From the NCBI GenBank assembly GCA_028292105.1, contig JAQGMY010000303.1, forward strand, positions 1 through 40,612: a stretch of 40,612 nt of DNA, given 5' to 3'. Shown here in pieces: positions 14,478 through 22,345 of this stretch; positions within the stretch are counted from its first letter, which is position 1; each line of letters opens with the position of its first letter. The notes below the pieces were generated by a model that saw nothing but the letters and a program-made list of their open reading frames with translations, made no database searches and was not told the origin of the DNA. The position numbers and the translations under genes were made by a program. Origin of the DNA: Ramlibacter sp. (GTDB taxonomy: Bacteria; Pseudomonadota; Gammaproteobacteria; Burkholderiales; Burkholderiaceae_C).

Positions 14478-17291
14478 ATGAAGGCTGAGAACGAGGGCGT
14501 GCTGGCGCGCGTGGGTGACCGGCTGCGCCGCGTCGGCGGGGCGATCCGCCGCCACCCCGTCAGGGTAGTGGCGGCACTGCCGGCGGCCGTGCTGCTGTAC
14601 GTGCTGGCGCTGGTGCCTTTCACTCCGGGCATCGGCGACATCAAGAAGGCCAAGCAGGAGCACCCTTCGGTGGTGATGTCGTCGGACGGCAAGGAACTGG
14701 CCGTGTTCAAGCGGGCCAACCGCGACTGGGTCAAGCTCGCGGACGTTTCGCCGAAGGTGATCGACGCCCTGGTGTCGACCGAGGACAAGCGCTTCTACGA
14801 GCACCCCGGGATCGACTTCGTCCGCACCGCGAAGGCGGCGGTCAACACCTTCCGCGGCGACCGCGAAGGCGGCTCCACGCTCACCCAGCAGCTGGCGCGC
14901 AATCTCTATCCGGAACAGATCGGCCGCGCGCCCACCCTCACGCGCAAGATCAAGGAGGCGATCACCGCCGTGAAGATCGAAGCGGTGTACAGCAAGGACG
15001 AGATCCTCGAGACCTACCTCAATTCGGTTTCCTTCCTGTACAACGCCTGGGGCATCGAGATGGCCTCGCGCACCTACTTCGACAAGCCGGCCAGGAACCT
15101 CAACGAGCTGGAAGCGGCCACGCTGGTGGGCATGCTCAAGGGTACGGCCTACTACAACCCGGTGATGAACCCGGACCGTGCCCTGCAGCGGCGCAACACC
15201 GTGCTGACCATGATGGTCAGGGAAAACAAGTTGCCGCAAGCGCGCTACGAGCAGCTCAAGGGCCAGCCGCTGAAGCTGGACTTCGAGCGGATCCAGGAAG
15301 TCAACGGACCCGCCCCCCATCTGGCCGAATACCTGCGCCGCTGGCTGTTCGAGTGGGCCGACGCGCACGACTACAACGTGTACGCCGATGGCCTGGTGGT
15401 GAAGACCACCATCGACTCGCGCCTGCAGACCGCGGCCAACGAAGCCGTGCAGCGGCAGTTGAAGCAACTGCAGGCGGTGGCGGACGTCGAATGGAGCCGC
15501 AGCGGCGTCGCCGGCATGGGCAGCGATCCTTCGGCCTATGTCAATGCGCGCGCCGGCGTGCAGCCGTTCGAATACTTCTGGTCGTCCAACAAGGACCTGG
15601 TGAAGTCGTTCGTGCGCGAGTCGGCCGAATACAAGGTCGCCCGGGACCAGGGCAAGAGCGACGCCGAGGCGCTGCAGCAGCTGGAACATGACCACACGTT
15701 CATGAGCGCGCTGCGCAAGCAGAAGACCACGCTGCAGACCGGCTTCATCGCGATCGAGCCGACCACCGGCGCGGTGCGCGCGTGGGTCGGCAGCCGCGAC
15801 TACAACGACGACAAGTTCGACCACGTCAACCAGGCGCGGCGCCAGCCCGGCTCCACCTTCAAGCCCTTCGTCTACGGCGCCGCCTTCGAAGGCGGCCACC
15901 AGCCCACCGAGACGCTGATGGACCAGCCGGTCGCGATCCAGATCGACAAGAACCAGGTCTGGCGTCCCGGCGACGTCGAGGGCGCTCCCAGCGGCCAGCC
16001 GATGACGCTGCGCGACGGCCTGGCGAAGTCCAAGAACACCATCACCGCCCAGCTCATGATGCAGGTCGGCCCGGCGCGCGTGGCCAGCCTGGCCCGCGCC
16101 ATGGGCGTGCGCAACAGCAAGCTGCAGGAAGTGCCCTCCCTGGCCCTGGGCACCAGCCCCGTCACCCTCAAGGAGATGGTCACCGCGTTCAGCTCGATCG
16201 CCAACGGTGGCAACTACATCGAGCCGCAGATCGTGACGGCCGTGGAAGACCGGGACCACAACGTGCTGGACCAGTTCCTGGCCAAGGGCTCGGAGCGGGC
16301 CATGTCCAATGAGGCGGCGATGACCTTGCTGGACGTGATGCGGGGCGTGATCGAGTCGGGCACGGCCGTCGGCCTGAAGTCGCGCTTCGGACTGGCCGGC
16401 GACCTGGCGGGCAAGACCGGCACCACCCAGGACAACACCGATGGCTGGTTCATCCTGATGCACCCGCAACTGGTGGCGGGCGCCTGGGTCGGCTTCAACG
16501 ACAACCGCGTGACCATGCGCAGCTCCTACTGGGGGCAGGGGGCGCACAACGCGCTGCTGGTCGTGGGCGATTTCTTCCAGCAATCGCAAAAGGCGAACAT
16601 CATCGACGCCAAGGCCACGTTCGCGGCGCCGCGCATGAGCGGGCAGGAGAAGCCGCTGATGGACCGCATGGGCGAGTGGTGGAACAGCGTCTTCAGCTCG
16701 CCGCCCGCCAGCGAAAGCGCGGTGGTGGCGGCGCCCGAAGTGCGCAGCGACCCGGCGATTCTCGAGCCGGCGCCGCACACGCTGAACGCGCCGGCCGGCG
16801 CCACCTTGCCGACCCCGGCGGTGAGCGCCGATGCACCGGTGATCATCGATTCGCAGCAGCGCGTGCCTTCGTTCCCGCGGCCGCTCGAGGCGGGCAGGCC
16901 GACCGAGATGGTCACGGGCACGCAGGTCTACCGGCCGGAGGTCAGCGCGCGCCCGGCGGACCCTGGCTTCCCGGCGGACAGCAGCCGCTCGCAGTCGCAG
17001 GTGGTCCGGGTCATTCCCTCGCCCGGCAGCAGCAGTTTCGGCAGCGGCTCGCGCAGCGACAGCGCGCCGTTGCCGCGCGATGGCGGCGGCAGTTCGGGGA
17101 CCTACAGCGTGGGCGGGCCGGCTTCGGCCGGCGGTTCCGTGAGCAGCGGCGGCGCGGTGACGATCACGCCGCGGGCGCTGCCGCAGGAAAGCGGCACCAG
17201 GAGTTTCGGCGGTCCGGGCAGTTCCGGCGCCAGCACCACGGTCGCTCCACCCGCGGAAGCCTCGGGCAGTGCCAACGCACCAGTGGAATAA
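14478..17291 (+). CDS. Class A penicillin-binding protein (PBP1A-type)
   Basis: 937 residues from ATG 14478, chosen because GAGGA lies nine bases upstream; the ATG at 14469 directly abuts that site. One N-terminal membrane anchor (VRVVAALPAAVLLYVLALVPF) is followed by a GT51 glycosyltransferase domain with the catalytic-Glu motif STEDKRFYEHPG (E102) and GGSTLTQQLARNLY. The transpeptidase domain has all three motifs: STFK (S459), SKN (S518) and KTGTT (K646). The protein polymerises lipid II and cross-links peptidoglycan in the periplasm. An insertion rich in charged residues (WSRSGVAGMGSDPSAYVNARAG to ALRKQKTTLQTGFIAIEPTTG) lies between the domains. From ~730 on is a ~200-residue Ser/Gly/Pro tail with no recognisable fold. 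A terminator follows. Confidence 0.94.
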   Translation: MKAENEGVLARVGDRLRRVGGAIRRHPVRVVAALPAAVLLYVLALVPFTPGIGDIKKAKQEHPSVVMSSDGKELAVFKRANRDWVKLADVSPKVIDALVSTEDKRFYEHPGIDFVRTAKAAVNTFRGDREGGSTLTQQLARNLYPEQIGRAPTLTRKIKEAITAVKIEAVYSKDEILETYLNSVSFLYNAWGIEMASRTYFDKPARNLNELEAATLVGMLKGTAYYNPVMNPDRALQRRNTVLTMMVRENKLPQARYEQLKGQPLKLDFERIQEVNGPAPHLAEYLRRWLFEWADAHDYNVYADGLVVKTTIDSRLQTAANEAVQRQLKQLQAVADVEWSRSGVAGMGSDPSAYVNARAGVQPFEYFWSSNKDLVKSFVRESAEYKVARDQGKSDAEALQQLEHDHTFMSALRKQKTTLQTGFIAIEPTTGAVRAWVGSRDYNDDKFDHVNQARRQPGSTFKPFVYGAAFEGGHQPTETLMDQPVAIQIDKNQVWRPGDVEGAPSGQPMTLRDGLAKSKNTITAQLMMQVGPARVASLARAMGVRNSKLQEVPSLALGTSPVTLKEMVTAFSSIANGGNYIEPQIVTAVEDRDHNVLDQFLAKGSERAMSNEAAMTLLDVMRGVIESGTAVGLKSRFGLAGDLAGKTGTTQDNTDGWFILMHPQLVAGAWVGFNDNRVTMRSSYWGQGAHNALLVVGDFFQQSQKANIIDAKATFAAPRMSGQEKPLMDRMGEWWNSVFSSPPASESAVVAAPEVRSDPAILEPAPHTLNAPAGATLPTPAVSADAPVIIDSQQRVPSFPRPLEAGRPTEMVTGTQVYRPEVSARPADPGFPADSSRSQSQVVRVIPSPGSSSFGSGSRSDSAPLPRDGGGSSGTYSVGGPASAGGSVSSGGAVTITPRALPQESGTRSFGGPGSSGASTTVAPPAEASGSANAPVE

Positions 17292-17308
17292 GACGCCGCC
17301 GCACCATG

Positions 17309-17335
17309 AAAAAGGCCGGGAAGTCCCGGCCTTTT
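17309..17335. terminator. Intrinsic terminator after the PBP gene
   Basis: AAAAGGCCGGGA / TCCCGGCCTTTT stem with a two-base loop, 18 bp after the PBP stop. The A-tract/T-tract symmetry lets it also serve the convergent csbD gene ending at 17354. Confidence 0.9.
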
Positions 17336-17353
17336 CGCATCGAAGCTGCTGGA

Positions 17354-17557
17354 TCAGCGCTTCAGGTCCGGATCGCGCGGCGACCGGTCATGGTGCACGG
17401 CTTCCTTCGCATCGCCCACGCCCTGTTGCACCTTGCCCTTGACGTTGGTGGCGGCACCGCGCGCCTGGGTCTCGCGGTCGCCGGTGACCTTGCCGACCTC
17501 CTTCTTGATGGTGCCGGTCACCCGGTTGGTCGCACCCTTGACTTGCTGCTTGTTCAT
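17354..17557 (-). CDS. CsbD-family stress protein
   Basis: 67 residues from ATG 17557, with AGGAG seven bases upstream; the 158-residue track ORF starts far upstream and is a read-through artefact. Sequence is the CsbD pattern: MNKQQVKGATNRVTGTIKKE, GKVTGDRETQARGAATNVKG, KVQQGVGDAKEAV. CsbD proteins are small, hydrophilic, abundant in general stress or stationary phase, and of unknown mechanism. The C-terminus is charged (HHDRSPRDPDLKR). A TCCTAC/GTAGGA motif lies 94 bp upstream. Monocistronic, convergent with the PBP gene across the shared terminator. Confidence 0.92.
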   Translation of the reverse strand: MNKQQVKGATNRVTGTIKKEVGKVTGDRETQARGAATNVKGKVQQGVGDAKEAVHHDRSPRDPDLKR

Positions 17558-17848
17558 GCCAGAACTCCTTGGGAATGATTGACGCTTTCCATCTTGTGAC
17601 GCGGGTGCAAGGCCGCTATGCGCCGGTCGCCGCAATCGCCGTCCGGCTTGTCCTACAGCAGCCGATTGGGCGCGCCACCACCAAGGCGGGGAAGTAGCCG
17701 GCCCGAAGCGCTGGCTCAGCCAGGCTTCGTAGCCCGACGACCACGGCCGCGCTGCCGAAGTCCGGCAGCATCTCGCTCGGGGCCCGGTCAGCCGACACCA
17801 GACTGCGGCCGGCAGGAGGGCGCCGGGCATCCGTTAGAGTGGGCCGCA
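17558..17848. other. Divergent intergenic region csbD / tauE-like
   Basis: 291 bp. It holds the csbD ribosome site at one end, TCCTAC at 17651-17656 and little else I can support. The minus-strand 60-residue ORF at 17616-17798 has no ribosome site or family resemblance. Confidence 0.4.
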
Positions 17849-18571
17849 GTGGACTACCTCATCCTCCTCGCCGCGGGCCTGGCGGCCGGCACCCTGGGCG
17901 GTGTCGTCGGCACCGGTTCGTCGCTGGTCCTGATGCCGATCCTGATCGTGATGTACGGGCCGCGCCACGCGGTTCCCATCATGGCCGTGGCCGCCATCCT
18001 CGGCAACTTCGGCCGGGTGCTGGCCTGGTGGCGCGAGATCGACTGGCGCGCCTGCCTGGCCTATTGTTCGACAGCGGTTCCTGGCGCGGTGCTGGGTGCC
18101 CGTCTGCTGCTGGCGATACCGGCCGGCGTGGCCGAAGTCGCCCTCGGCCTCTTTTTCCTCTCGCTGATCCCGCTGCGTCGCTGGCTGGCGCGCCGCTCGC
18201 TCAAGCTGTCGCTGCGCCACCTGGTGCTGCTCGGCGGACCGCTTGGCCTGCTCACCGGCCTCGTCGTGTCCACGGGCCCGCTGACGGTGCCCCTCTTCAC
18301 CTTCTACGGCCTCGACCGCGGCGCCTTCCTCGGCACCGAGGCGGCCGGCTCGATCGGGGTGTATGCCGCCAAGGTCGCCACCTTCCAGGCGCTGGGCGCC
18401 CTGCCGCTGGAGGTGCTGCTGCAGGGGCTGGGCGTCGGCCTGACCCTGATGGCCGGCTCGTTCATCGGCCGCAGCATCGTGCTGGCGCTGTCGCCGGGCG
18501 CGTACCGCACCCTGATCGACGGGCTGATGCTGTGCTCGGGATTGTCCTTGCTGTGGGCTGCCGCCCGTTGA
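17849..18571 (+). CDS. TauE/SafE-family membrane permease
   Basis: 240 residues from a GTG at 17849 (VDYLILLAAGLAAGTLGG); the longer track ORF adds an Arg/Pro-rich leader that is clearly non-coding. Start codon is uncertain because no strong ribosome site is present. About seven to eight hydrophobic helices are visible, with the family's Gly-rich first helix (GLAAGTLGGVVGTGSSLVLMP) and the second repeat (LGGPLGLLTGLVVSTGPLTVP, then GTEAAGSIGVYAAKV). TauE/SafE proteins export sulfite, sulfoacetate or other small anions, or act in C1/S metabolism; the substrate here is unknown. There are no sulfur genes beside it. Confidence 0.82.
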   Translation: MDYLILLAAGLAAGTLGGVVGTGSSLVLMPILIVMYGPRHAVPIMAVAAILGNFGRVLAWWREIDWRACLAYCSTAVPGAVLGARLLLAIPAGVAEVALGLFFLSLIPLRRWLARRSLKLSLRHLVLLGGPLGLLTGLVVSTGPLTVPLFTFYGLDRGAFLGTEAAGSIGVYAAKVATFQALGALPLEVLLQGLGVGLTLMAGSFIGRSIVLALSPGAYRTLIDGLMLCSGLSLLWAAAR

Positions 18572-18674
18572 TGTCGTCCCCCGCTGCGATCTTGCCCGCG
18601 GTGGTCCGTAAAGGCGAGTGACAGGTGCAGCCGCGCTGGTCACAATGCGGGCTTGCCACGAGGAAACCAACTCG

Positions 18675-18824
18675 ATGCTCCAGCTGCGATCCAACTGCGA
18701 ATGCTGCCCGCATGGCGGTGGCGAAATGGTCAGACGTCCGCTCCGGCCCACGCCCACCCTGGCGATGTTGCCCGCGTCGACCGGGCGCGTCCAGCAACCC
18801 GAAGGCTGCCGCCAGGCAGCCTGA
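18675..18824 (+). pseudogene. DUF1272 family remnant with internal deletion
   Basis: 49 residues from ATG 18675 with GAGGA about ten bases upstream. It starts like DUF1272 proteins (MLQLRSNCECC) and ends like them (GGGEMVRRPLRPTPTLAMLP, ASTGRVQQPEGC), but the ~30-residue middle that normally carries the second Cys cluster is missing. The junction falls within CECCPHGGGE, where full-length members have a CPNCGG-type motif after the central segment; the second Cys of that motif is also gone (CPHG). The frame is kept, so a short protein may still be made, but a zinc site is probably lost. It sits 14 bp before the SRPBCC gene and probably shares its transcript. My memory of the family consensus is the basis; a database alignment would settle it. 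Confidence 0.68.
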
Positions 18825-18838
18825 CGAAGCCCGATGCC

Positions 18839-19243
18839 ATGGCTTCCGTGCAGATCACGGAGTCCTTGCCGTACCCGCCAGCGCGCGTCTGGCGTGCGTT
18901 GACGGAGCCGGCGGAACTGGCCCAGTGGTGGGCACCAGGCGACATCCGTCCCGTCCTCGGCCACCGCTTCACCATCGACATGGGATCGCGAGGCCTGCAG
19001 CCTTGCGAAGTGCTCGCCGTGCAAACGCTGCGCCTGCTGTCCTATTCCTTCGCCCCGCGCACACTCCACACCGCCGTCACCTGGACGCTGCAAACCGACA
19101 GCCTGGGCACGCGCCTGTCACTGGAACATGCCGGCTTCGACCTGTCCTCGCCGCTGGCCCGGCAGGCGTACCAGGGCATGAGCGCCGGATGGCCCCGGGT
19201 GATGGAGCGCCTGCAGCAGATGCTGGCCGCCCACCCCGCCTGA
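18839..19243 (+). CDS. SRPBCC/AHSA1-type START-like protein
   Basis: 134 residues from ATG 18839 (MASVQITESLPYPPARVWRAL); upstream in-frame ATGs only extend into the DUF1272 remnant. The signature PPARVWRALTEPAELAQWWA plus VLGHRFTIDM and the C-terminal helix (GMSAGWPRVMERLQQMLAAH) are typical of the activator-of-Hsp90-homologue/SRPBCC hot-dog-like fold that binds small hydrophobic ligands. Family members are often found next to ArsR regulators or small unknown proteins; here the partner is the DUF1272 remnant 14 bp upstream. Ligand unknown. No strong ribosome site, suggesting translation coupling or weak expression. Confidence 0.83.
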   Translation: MASVQITESLPYPPARVWRALTEPAELAQWWAPGDIRPVLGHRFTIDMGSRGLQPCEVLAVQTLRLLSYSFAPRTLHTAVTWTLQTDSLGTRLSLEHAGFDLSSPLARQAYQGMSAGWPRVMERLQQMLAAHPA

Positions 19244-19286
19244 GCGCAGCTCAGCGGCGCGGAAACCACACCGGATTCCACGAAGC

Positions 19287-19292
19287 TCCTAC
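19287..19292 (+). promoter_or_regulatory. TCCTAC motif upstream of murQ
   Basis: TCCTAC at 19287-19292, 27 bp before the ATG at 19319 and 57 bp before the alternative ATG at 19349. Part of the set of intergenic TCCTAC hexamers seen through the window; function unknown. Confidence 0.3.
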
Positions 19293-19318
19293 ATCGTCGC
19301 CGCCGCGGCGGCAGCACC

Positions 19319-20350
19319 ATGGCATCACCTCTACCATGGGACATCCGCATGCCTGAAGTGAAGCTGGAGGCCGCCCCCATCACCGCCATGAACGCCGCGC
19401 GCAAGCCGACCCCCGCCGCCAGGCCGCCGCTGGACGCCCGGCTCACGGAGCAGCGCAACCCGCGGTCGATGCGCATCGACCAGCTCTCGTCGCTGGAGAT
19501 CGTCGACCTGATCAACGCCGAGGACCGCCTGGTCGCCGCCGCCGTGAGCGACGAGCGTGAGCGCATCGCGCGCGCCGTGGACCTGGTGGTCGAAAGCTTT
19601 CGCCAGGGCGGCCGCCTGGTCTATGTCGGCGCCGGCACCTCCGGCCGGCTGGGCGTGCTCGATGCCTCGGAGATGCCGCCCACCTACCGCACCGAGCCGG
19701 ACATGGTGCAAGGGGTGATGGCCGGCGGCTTCGAGGCCTTGCTGCGGGCGCAGGAAGGCGCCGAGGACCATCCCGAAGATGGCGCCGCCGCCATGGACGA
19801 CCGCAACATCGACCAGCGCGACTTCGTGCTGGGCATCGCCGCGTCCGGCACCACGCCCTATGTGCACGGCGCCTTGCGGCGCGCGCGCGAACGCGGCGCC
19901 CGCACCGGCTTCCTGCTTTGCAGCTATCCGTCCGAAGAACTGCTGCGCACGCACGACGTGGTGATCGCGCCGCTCGTGGGGCCGGAAGTGATCACCGGAT
20001 CCACCCGGATGAAGGCCGGCACCGCCACCAAGCTGGTGCTGAACACGATCAGCACATCCGCCATGGTGCGCACCGGCAAGGTCTACGGCAACCTGATGGT
20101 GGACCTGCAGGTCACCTGCGAGAAGCTGCAGGACCGCGGCGAGCGCATCCTGATGGACACGCTGGACGCCGGCCGCGAAGAGGCCACCCGGCTGCTCGAT
20201 GCCGCCGGCGGCCACGTGAAGACGGCCATCGTGATGGCGCGCCTCGGGCTCGACGCCCAGGAGGCCCGCCGCAAACTGGACGAAGTGGGCGGGGCCATCG
20301 GCGCCCTGCTTACTTCTCACCCCAAGGCATCTGGTTCCAGAGCTGCCTGA
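19319..20350 (+). CDS. murQ: N-acetylmuramic acid 6-phosphate etherase
   Basis: 343 residues as drawn. The core begins at LTEQRNPRSMRIDQLSSLEI, the usual MurQ start region, so the first ~40 residues are an extension; ATG 19349 or 19388 could be the real start and no ribosome site decides. SIS-domain motifs are clear: VYVGAGTSGRLGVLDASEMPPTY, LGIAASGTTPYVHGAL, and STRMKAGTATKLVLNTIST. MurQ cleaves the D-lactyl ether of MurNAc-6-phosphate to give GlcNAc-6-phosphate and D-lactate during peptidoglycan recycling in the cytoplasm. No murP, anmK or murR is adjacent, so the source of MurNAc-6-P is elsewhere. The 3' end overlaps the convergent Bug-receptor gene by 41 bp and the last ~13 residues (TSHPKASGSRAA) are read from that overlap. 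Confidence 0.93.
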   Translation: MASPLPWDIRMPEVKLEAAPITAMNAARKPTPAARPPLDARLTEQRNPRSMRIDQLSSLEIVDLINAEDRLVAAAVSDERERIARAVDLVVESFRQGGRLVYVGAGTSGRLGVLDASEMPPTYRTEPDMVQGVMAGGFEALLRAQEGAEDHPEDGAAAMDDRNIDQRDFVLGIAASGTTPYVHGALRRARERGARTGFLLCSYPSEELLRTHDVVIAPLVGPEVITGSTRMKAGTATKLVLNTISTSAMVRTGKVYGNLMVDLQVTCEKLQDRGERILMDTLDAGREEATRLLDAAGGHVKTAIVMARLGLDAQEARRKLDEVGGAIGALLTSHPKASGSRAA

Positions 20351-21293
20351 AGCCGCCTTCGGCCTCGCGCAATTCGGACTCGTAGCGCGCCGGCGGCAGG
20401 TAGCGCAGCGGCGCGAAATAGCGGGCGGCCTGCGCCTGGAACTCCGGATCGGCGGCGGCGCGCTCCACCGCTGTCACCAGCTGCTGGCGGATGGCCGGCG
20501 GCAGGCCCTTGGGAGCGCCGATGCCGCGCAGCGAAGCCATCACGATGTCGAAGCCCTGTTCCTTGAACGTGGGCACCGTCGGCGCCAGGTTGGTCCGCGT
20601 CATGCTCATCTGCCCAAGGTGGCGCAGCGGGGTGCCGCCCTTGGCGTATTGCAGCGCTTCGCCGATGTTCATCGCCGCCATCATGATCTGCTTGCTGGCG
20701 ATCGCGTTGTGCACTTCGGCGGCGCCCTTGAAGGGCACGTGCGTGAGCTTCACGCCGGCGGCGCGCTCGAACAGCAGCGCGGCCAGGTGATCGTCCGAGC
20801 CGATGCCGGTGGTGCCGTAGGTCACGGCGCCCGGATTCGCCTTGGCGAAGGCCACCAGGTCCGCCAGGTTCCTGATCGGGCTGTCGCTGTGCACCGAGAA
20901 GTTGCCCGGGTCGTCGATCACGTTGCCCAGCAGCTCGAAGCTCTGCCAGCTGAAGCTCACCTTGCGCTCGATCGGGATCGTCAACACGTTGGGGGTGTTG
21001 AGGAAGCCGATGGTGTAGCCGTCCGGCGCCGCGTTGGCGACCTCGGTGAAGCCGATCGCGCCACCGGCGCCGGCGCGGTTGGTCACCACGATGCTGGCGT
21101 TGTGGCCCAGGTACTTGGCGATGTAGGGTGCCATCACGCGCGCGACGATGTCGGTGCCGCCGCCGGCGCCGTAGGCCACCACCATCCGGATCGGCTGCTC
21201 GGGGTAAGCGGCATGCGCCAGCGTCGCCAGCGAGGCGGCAGTGGTTGCCAGCAGCGCGCGCATGGCGCTACGCAGGAAAGTCTTGCGATGCAT
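20310..21293 (-). CDS. Bug-type tripartite tricarboxylate transporter substrate-binding protein (A)
   Basis: 327 residues with a signal peptide (FLRSAMRALLATTAASLATLAHA). The Bug fold is evident: YPEQPIRMVVAYGAGGGTDI, VTNRAGAGGAIGFTEVANAA, PDGYTIGFLNTPNV, THVPFKGAAEVHNAIASKQI and LAPTVPTFKEQGFD. Bug receptors bind carboxylates such as citrate, hydroxy-acids or aromatic acids in the periplasm; most in Burkholderiales are orphans that lack TctA/TctB partners nearby, as here. GGAGAG sits about ten bases before the ATG. It is the last gene of the minus-strand operon starting with the FMN oxidase, 23 bp after the dehydrogenase, so its ligand is probably the acid that those enzymes process. Confidence 0.93.
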   Translation of the reverse strand: MHRKTFLRSAMRALLATTAASLATLAHAAYPEQPIRMVVAYGAGGGTDIVARVMAPYIAKYLGHNASIVVTNRAGAGGAIGFTEVANAAPDGYTIGFLNTPNVLTIPIERKVSFSWQSFELLGNVIDDPGNFSVHSDSPIRNLADLVAFAKANPGAVTYGTTGIGSDDHLAALLFERAAGVKLTHVPFKGAAEVHNAIASKQIMMAAMNIGEALQYAKGGTPLRHLGQMSMTRTNLAPTVPTFKEQGFDIVMASLRGIGAPKGLPPAIRQQLVTAVERAAADPEFQAQAARYFAPLRYLPPARYESELREAEGGFRQLWNQMPWGEK

Positions 21294-21316
21294 CGTTTGT
21301 CTCTCTCCAGGGGGTC

Positions 21317-22345
21317 TCAGGAAACCAGTGCGGCCCGCCGCTTTTCGAAGGCGGGCCAGACTTCGGGATTGACCAGCCGTGGCGGCCGGCCGCCGGCGAG
21401 CACCGCCGCGATCTGCTCGGCGGACATGGCGGCGATGGCGCGCCGCGCTTCATGTGTGACACCGGCGGTGTGATAGGTGGCGAACACATTGGGCATCTGC
21501 AGCAGCGGATGGTCCAGGGGCGGCGGCTCGACGTCCCAGACGTCGATGCCGGCGCCGCCCAGATGGCCGGACTGCAGCGCGACGACCAGCGCCTGCTCGT
21601 CATGGATGCCGCCGCGCGCGGTGCTGACGAAGATGGCACCGCGCTTCAAGCGCGCGAAGGCCCCCGCGTCGATCATCTTGAGCGTGGTGCTGTCGCGCGG
21701 GCAGTGCAGGGAGACGAAGTCCGCCTGGGCCAACAGCTGCTCCAGGCTGACCGGGCTGGCGCCGCGCCGACGCACTTCTTCGGCCGCCAGCAGCGGGTCG
21801 GACGCGATCACTTCCATGCCGAAGGCGCGGCCGAGCGCAGCGACGCGGGTGCCGATGTTGCCGATGCCCACCAGGCCCAGGGTCTTGCCGTGGATTTCGT
21901 GGCCCATCACTTCCTCGCGGGGGAAGCCACGCTCTTGCCGCATGCGCCGGTCGCATTCGCTCATGCGCCGCGACACGCCGAGCATCAGGCCCAGCGTGTG
22001 CTCGGCCACCGAGATCGCGTTGCCACCGGTCTGGTTGACGACGGCGATGCCGGCCGCGGTGCAGGCCGGCACGTCCACGGTGTCGTAGCCGGCGCCGGAG
22101 GTCGACACGCAGACCAGGTGCGGGCAGCGCGCCAGCAGCGCCGGCGTCACGAACCACTCGCGCGGCAGTTCGTCCTTGGCCGCGGTCACGTGGTAAACAT
22201 CCGCCGACTCGAGTTGCCGCCAGCCAGCAGCGGCGTCGCGCACCGGCAGGATGCCCAGCGCGATCTGCGGCTCGCGCGCCAGGCGCTGGTCGAAGGCGGC
22301 ATCGATCCAGAGGTCGGTGCGGACGACTTTCTGCGGCCCCGGCAT
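21317..22345 (-). CDS. D-2-hydroxyacid dehydrogenase (NAD-dependent)
   Basis: 342 residues from ATG 22345, which shares one base with the stop of the upstream aldolase gene (TGATG). The Rossmann motif is GLVGIGNIGTRVAALGRAFG with a following acidic SDP. The catalytic triad of the family is visible: Arg in STARGGIHDEQAL, Glu in DVWDVEPPP, and His in the TYHTAGVTHEA segment. The protein should interconvert a 2-oxoacid and its D-2-hydroxyacid in the cytoplasm. Neighbours (FMN oxidase, RraA-like aldolase, Bug receptor) suggest a catabolic role in hydroxy-acid use rather than serine biosynthesis. No ACT domain. Specificity cannot be read from sequence; hydroxypyruvate/glyoxylate reductase activity is an alternative. 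Confidence 0.9.
   Translation of the reverse strand: MPGPQKVVRTDLWIDAAFDQRLAREPQIALGILPVRDAAAGWRQLESADVYHVTAAKDELPREWFVTPALLARCPHLVCVSTSGAGYDTVDVPACTAAGIAVVNQTGGNAISVAEHTLGLMLGVSRRMSECDRRMRQERGFPREEVMGHEIHGKTLGLVGIGNIGTRVAALGRAFGMEVIASDPLLAAEEVRRRGASPVSLEQLLAQADFVSLHCPRDSTTLKMIDAGAFARLKRGAIFVSTARGGIHDEQALVVALQSGHLGGAGIDVWDVEPPPLDHPLLQMPNVFATYHTAGVTHEARRAIAAMSAEQIAAVLAGGRPPRLVNPEVWPAFEKRRAALVS

Noticed and set aside
17616-17798. 60-residue minus-strand ORF between csbD and the TauE-like gene
   Set aside because: No ribosome site, no family resemblance, and it crosses the intergenic TCCTAC motif.
18625-19356. 243-residue ORF over the DUF1272 remnant and SRPBCC genes
   Set aside because: Out of frame with two recognisable families and rich in Arg/Pro/Ala, as expected for a shadow frame.
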